Positions 13,379 through 15,653 of a stretch of 15,653 nt of DNA are shown one piece after another. Numbering within the stretch: position 1 is the first letter of the stretch; each line of letters begins with the position of its first letter. The DNA is from Chloroflexota bacterium. Its GTDB lineage: Bacteria > Chloroflexota > UBA6077 > FW602-bin22 > JACQUS01. Under the pieces are notes generated by a model. That model worked only from the letters and a program-made list of their open reading frames with translations, was not told where the DNA came from and did no database searches. Made by a program: the position numbers and the translations under genes. Where the stretch lies: positions 1-15,653 of the forward strand of contig JACQUS010000467.1 in NCBI GenBank assembly GCA_016210125.1. The letters are read 5' to 3'.

Positions 13379-14566
13379 TCACGTGGCTCCGCTCCCTTCG
13401 CCCGACACGCCGCTCCGGCCGCGAAAGCCCAGCGCGAACTCGGCGACGAGCTGGCGCAGGAACTCGTTGTTCCCTTCGCCGATCTGATAGGCCTTTGCAT
13501 CGCGAAAGCGCCGCTCGAGACCGTACTCGGCCGTGAGACCGTAGGCACCGTGGATCTGCACGGCGTTGGTAGCGACGCGAAAGGCCACGTCGGAAGCGTA
13601 GAGTTTCGCCGCGGCCGACTCCATCGCCAGGCGGGTCTTCCCCTGGTCGAGCAGCCAGCCTAGCTCCAGATAGAGCAGCCGGCTCGTGCGCACGCCGATC
13701 AGCATGTCGGCCAGCATGCCCTGCACGAGCTGGAAGCGCCCGATGGGCTGGCCGAACACGATCCGCTCGCGCGCGTAGCGTAGCGCGGCGTCGAGGCAGC
13801 CCTGCGCCAAGCCGGTCATGCGCGATGCGACCGACAGCCGCCCGTGGTTGATGGCCGACGTCATCACCCGAAACCCCTGGCCTTCACTTCCGAGTACATT
13901 ATCGGCAGGGACGAGGCAATCCTGAAACGATAGCTCGCCACGCGCGGTGACCTGACTGAACATGACGTCGCGGAAGCGGCGCGTGGCAAAGCCGGGCAGG
14001 CCACGCTCGACGATGAGCGCGCTCACTCCGCCATTTCCGGCGGCCGGATCGGTGGTGGCGAAGGTGACGAAGCTGGCCGCCAGGTCCGAGAAGCTGACGA
14101 AGACCTTGGTGCCGTTGAGCGCGTAGTGATCGCCCTGCCGGACGGCCCGCGTCTCGACGCGCGCCGCGTCGGTCCCCGAGTGCGGCTCGGTGATGCCAAT
14201 GCCCATGAACGCCTCGCCGCGGACCATCGGCACGAGGAAGCGCTGGCGCTGCTCCTCGCTGCCGAAGCGCAGCAGCGCCGTGCCGGCCATGCCCGACGGA
14301 TTGGCCATCACCTGGCCCAGAGAATGGTCGACGCGCGAGATCTCCTCCTGGCAGACGGCGAAGGTGATGTGGTCCATCCCGCTGCCGCCGTACTCCGTCG
14401 GGATCATGCCGCCGAGCAGGCCGATCTCTGCCATGTGGCGGACGAGGTCCAAGGGCATCGAGCTGGTACGCTGGTAGTCGAGCACGCGCGGGGCGATCTC
14501 ACGCTCGGCGAAGTCGCGCGCGAGCCGGCGGGCCGCCTCCTGCTCGTCGCTGAGGCGCAGGTCCAT
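13379..14566 (-). CDS. Acyl-CoA dehydrogenase
   Basis: FAD-dependent acyl-CoA dehydrogenase of 395 residues, the usual length, oxidising an acyl-CoA to the 2-enoyl-CoA and passing electrons to an electron-transfer flavoprotein. Motifs in order: N-terminal helical domain, GIGITEPHSGTDAARV (flavin/substrate domain), ARERIVFGQPIGRFQLVQ, QIHGAYGLTAEYGLERRFRD and AYQIGEGNNEFLRQL. The Glu in the last motif (E364) matches the catalytic base of medium- and short-chain members. Family-typical GGYG and EGTNE read GAYG and EGNNE here. The ATG at 14566 is coupled to the preceding CoA-transferase stop as TGATG; the longer open frame to 15043 overlaps that gene and is not used. A caiA-like role next to a caiB-like gene is an inference. 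Confidence 0.94.
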   Translation of the reverse strand: MDLRLSDEQEAARRLARDFAEREIAPRVLDYQRTSSMPLDLVRHMAEIGLLGGMIPTEYGGSGMDHITFAVCQEEISRVDHSLGQVMANPSGMAGTALLRFGSEEQRQRFLVPMVRGEAFMGIGITEPHSGTDAARVETRAVRQGDHYALNGTKVFVSFSDLAASFVTFATTDPAAGNGGVSALIVERGLPGFATRRFRDVMFSQVTARGELSFQDCLVPADNVLGSEGQGFRVMTSAINHGRLSVASRMTGLAQGCLDAALRYARERIVFGQPIGRFQLVQGMLADMLIGVRTSRLLYLELGWLLDQGKTRLAMESAAAKLYASDVAFRVATNAVQIHGAYGLTAEYGLERRFRDAKAYQIGEGNNEFLRQLVAEFALGFRGRSGVSGEGSGAT

Positions 14567-15653
14567 CAGCGGACCACGCCGTCGTGGCGTAGGGCGGCGA
14601 TCTCGGCCGCGCTGTAGCCGACCTCGCCAAGCAGCTCGGCGGTGTGCTCGCCGTGCGCCGGCGCCGGCGTCCGCAGCGCACCCGGCGTGTCGGACAGCTT
14701 GATGGGCACGCCGAGCTGGGCTACCTCGCCCACGCCCGGCTGATGCAGGCGCTGGACGAGCTGCCGGTACTGGATCTGTGGGTCGCGCTCGACCTCGTCC
14801 ACCTCGAGCATCGGCGCGACGCAGATGTCGATGCCTTTCAGCGTGGCGAACCACTCGTCGCGCGTTCTGGCCTTGAAACTCGCTCGTAGATGAGCGAAGA
14901 TCTCGTCGCGCTTGGCGGCGTCGTACTGGTGCGCTATGTACTCGGGGCAGCCGAGGGCGTTGCAGAGATTGGCCCAGAAGTGCTCCTCGAACGCGCCGAC
15001 GGTGAACCACTTGCCGTCCTTGGTCTCGTAGACGGCATAGCACGGGAAGTTGCCCACTGTGCGCCAGGCGGACTCATGCGGGCGCACGCCCGAGCCGTAC
15101 CACCAGTGCGCGCCGGAGTAGAGCCAGGAGACGGCGCCGTCAAGCATGGCTACGTCGACGTTCTGGCCGCGCCCGGTGCGCTCGCGCGCCGCCAGGGCGA
15201 GCAGGATGCCGATGGCCGCGAGCATGCCGCCGCCGCCGAGGTCGGCGATCTGCACGCCCGGCACCACGGGCTGGCCGGCGGCGTCGCGGTGCAGCGCGAG
15301 GATGCCGGCGAAGGCGATGTAATTAAGGTCGTGGCCGGCAAGCTGCTCGTACGGCCCGCCCTGCCCGTAGCCGGATAGCGAGCAGTAGACGAGCCGCGGG
15401 TTGAGCGCGCTGAGCGTGTCGTAGTCGATGCCCAGCCGCTTCACGACGCCGGGCCGAAAGCCTTCGACGACCACGTCGGCCGTCTGCGCGAGGCGATGGA
15501 AGGCGGCGTGACCGCGCGGGTCCTTGAGGTTGATGGCCACCGACTTTTTGTTGCGGTTGAGCATGTAGTAGCGGTAGCCGACGCCGTCCGGCGGGACGGG
15601 CGGCGGAAACTCGCGCTCGTAGTCGCCCTGCCGTGGCTCCTCAACCTTGATCA
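14566..15653 (-). CDS. CaiB/BaiF-family (family III) CoA-transferase (partial)
   Basis: The gene runs past the right edge; about 362 codons are visible, the N-terminus is missing. In-frame sequence up to the edge reads IKVEEPRQGDYERE, the typical segment near residue 40 of the family, so the ATG at 15564 is internal and not the start. Motifs: RNKKSVAINLKDPRG, VVEGFRPGVVKRLGIDY, YCSLSGYGQGGPY, and VQIADLGGGGMLAAIGILLAL with the likely catalytic Asp; then GRGQNVDVAMLDGAVSWL. It joins the acyl-CoA dehydrogenase by TGATG. It probably forms the CoA ester that the dehydrogenase oxidises. It is clearly different from the paralogue at 5817-7037. Confidence 0.93.
   Translation of the reverse strand, partial: IKVEEPRQGDYEREFPPPVPPDGVGYRYYMLNRNKKSVAINLKDPRGHAAFHRLAQTADVVVEGFRPGVVKRLGIDYDTLSALNPRLVYCSLSGYGQGGPYEQLAGHDLNYIAFAGILALHRDAAGQPVVPGVQIADLGGGGMLAAIGILLALAARERTGRGQNVDVAMLDGAVSWLYSGAHWWYGSGVRPHESAWRTVGNFPCYAVYETKDGKWFTVGAFEEHFWANLCNALGCPEYIAHQYDAAKRDEIFAHLRASFKARTRDEWFATLKGIDICVAPMLEVDEVERDPQIQYRQLVQRLHQPGVGEVAQLGVPIKLSDTPGALRTPAPAHGEHTAELLGEVGYSAAEIAALRHDGVVR

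Noticed and set aside
13379..15043. 554-residue version of the acyl-CoA dehydrogenase
   Set aside because: The extra N-terminus overlaps the CoA-transferase gene in another frame and has no family similarity; the TGATG-coupled start fits the family length.

Overview
The window is strongly GC-rich, tightly packed bacterial DNA with G/C-ending codons and many GTG or TTG starts. Gene content is that of a soil- or sediment-type heterotroph: a ferredoxin-linked 2-oxoacid oxidoreductase, two CaiB-type CoA-transferases, an acyl-CoA dehydrogenase, an M24 peptidase, a MaoC-fold protein and two MFS carriers. Content and style would fit Chloroflexota, Rokubacteria-like or similar uncultured lineages, but no marker gene is present, so taxonomy is inference only. 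No rRNA, tRNA, insertion sequence or prophage gene was seen.

Layout from left to right. (1) 1-2048, minus: a korD-korA-korB operon (ferredoxin, alpha and TPP-binding beta subunits), in the order of oorDABC, with a good promoter candidate in front and the beta gene cut by the left edge. (2) 2138-4624: an OFA-like MFS exporter/antiporter divergent from a LysR-type regulator; their predicted promoters overlap back to back. (3) 4625-5668: a 295-base stretch without a gene, then two overlapping small plus-strand genes with less GC-biased codon use. They look like a toxin-antitoxin-type pair (possible BECR-fold protein plus DUF2283-like partner) and end at a hairpin. (4) 5817-9589, minus: an M24 peptidase, MFS carrier and CoA-transferase operon, suggesting cleavage, transport and CoA activation of an organic acid or amino-acid derivative. 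(5) 9590-9986: no gene, but a 13-bp tandem repeat and hairpins.

(6) 9987-11779, minus: a compact four-gene cluster of an Ig-like lipoprotein, a 91-residue protein, an AbiEii/DUF6036-like nucleotidyltransferase coupled to it by ATGA, and a MaoC-fold protein that lacks the usual Asp/His dyad. Two identical 34-bp direct repeats, 40 bp apart, lie in the predicted leader of this cluster. (7) 12033-13044, minus: an RNase Z-like metallo-beta-lactamase-fold hydrolase behind a 48-residue protein with a very strong ribosome binding site. (8) 13045-13378: no gene, with an inverted repeat and short direct repeats. (9) 13379-15653, minus: a CoA-transferase (cut by the right edge) coupled by TGATG to an acyl-CoA dehydrogenase, a caiB/caiA-like pairing for CoA activation then alpha,beta-dehydrogenation of a carboxylic acid.

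Taken together, regions 1, 4 and 9 describe CoA-thioester metabolism feeding low-potential electrons to ferredoxin, with dedicated uptake and regulation. The less ordinary parts are the two toxin-antitoxin-like pairs, the leader repeats near 11.8 kb, and the non-canonical MaoC protein.
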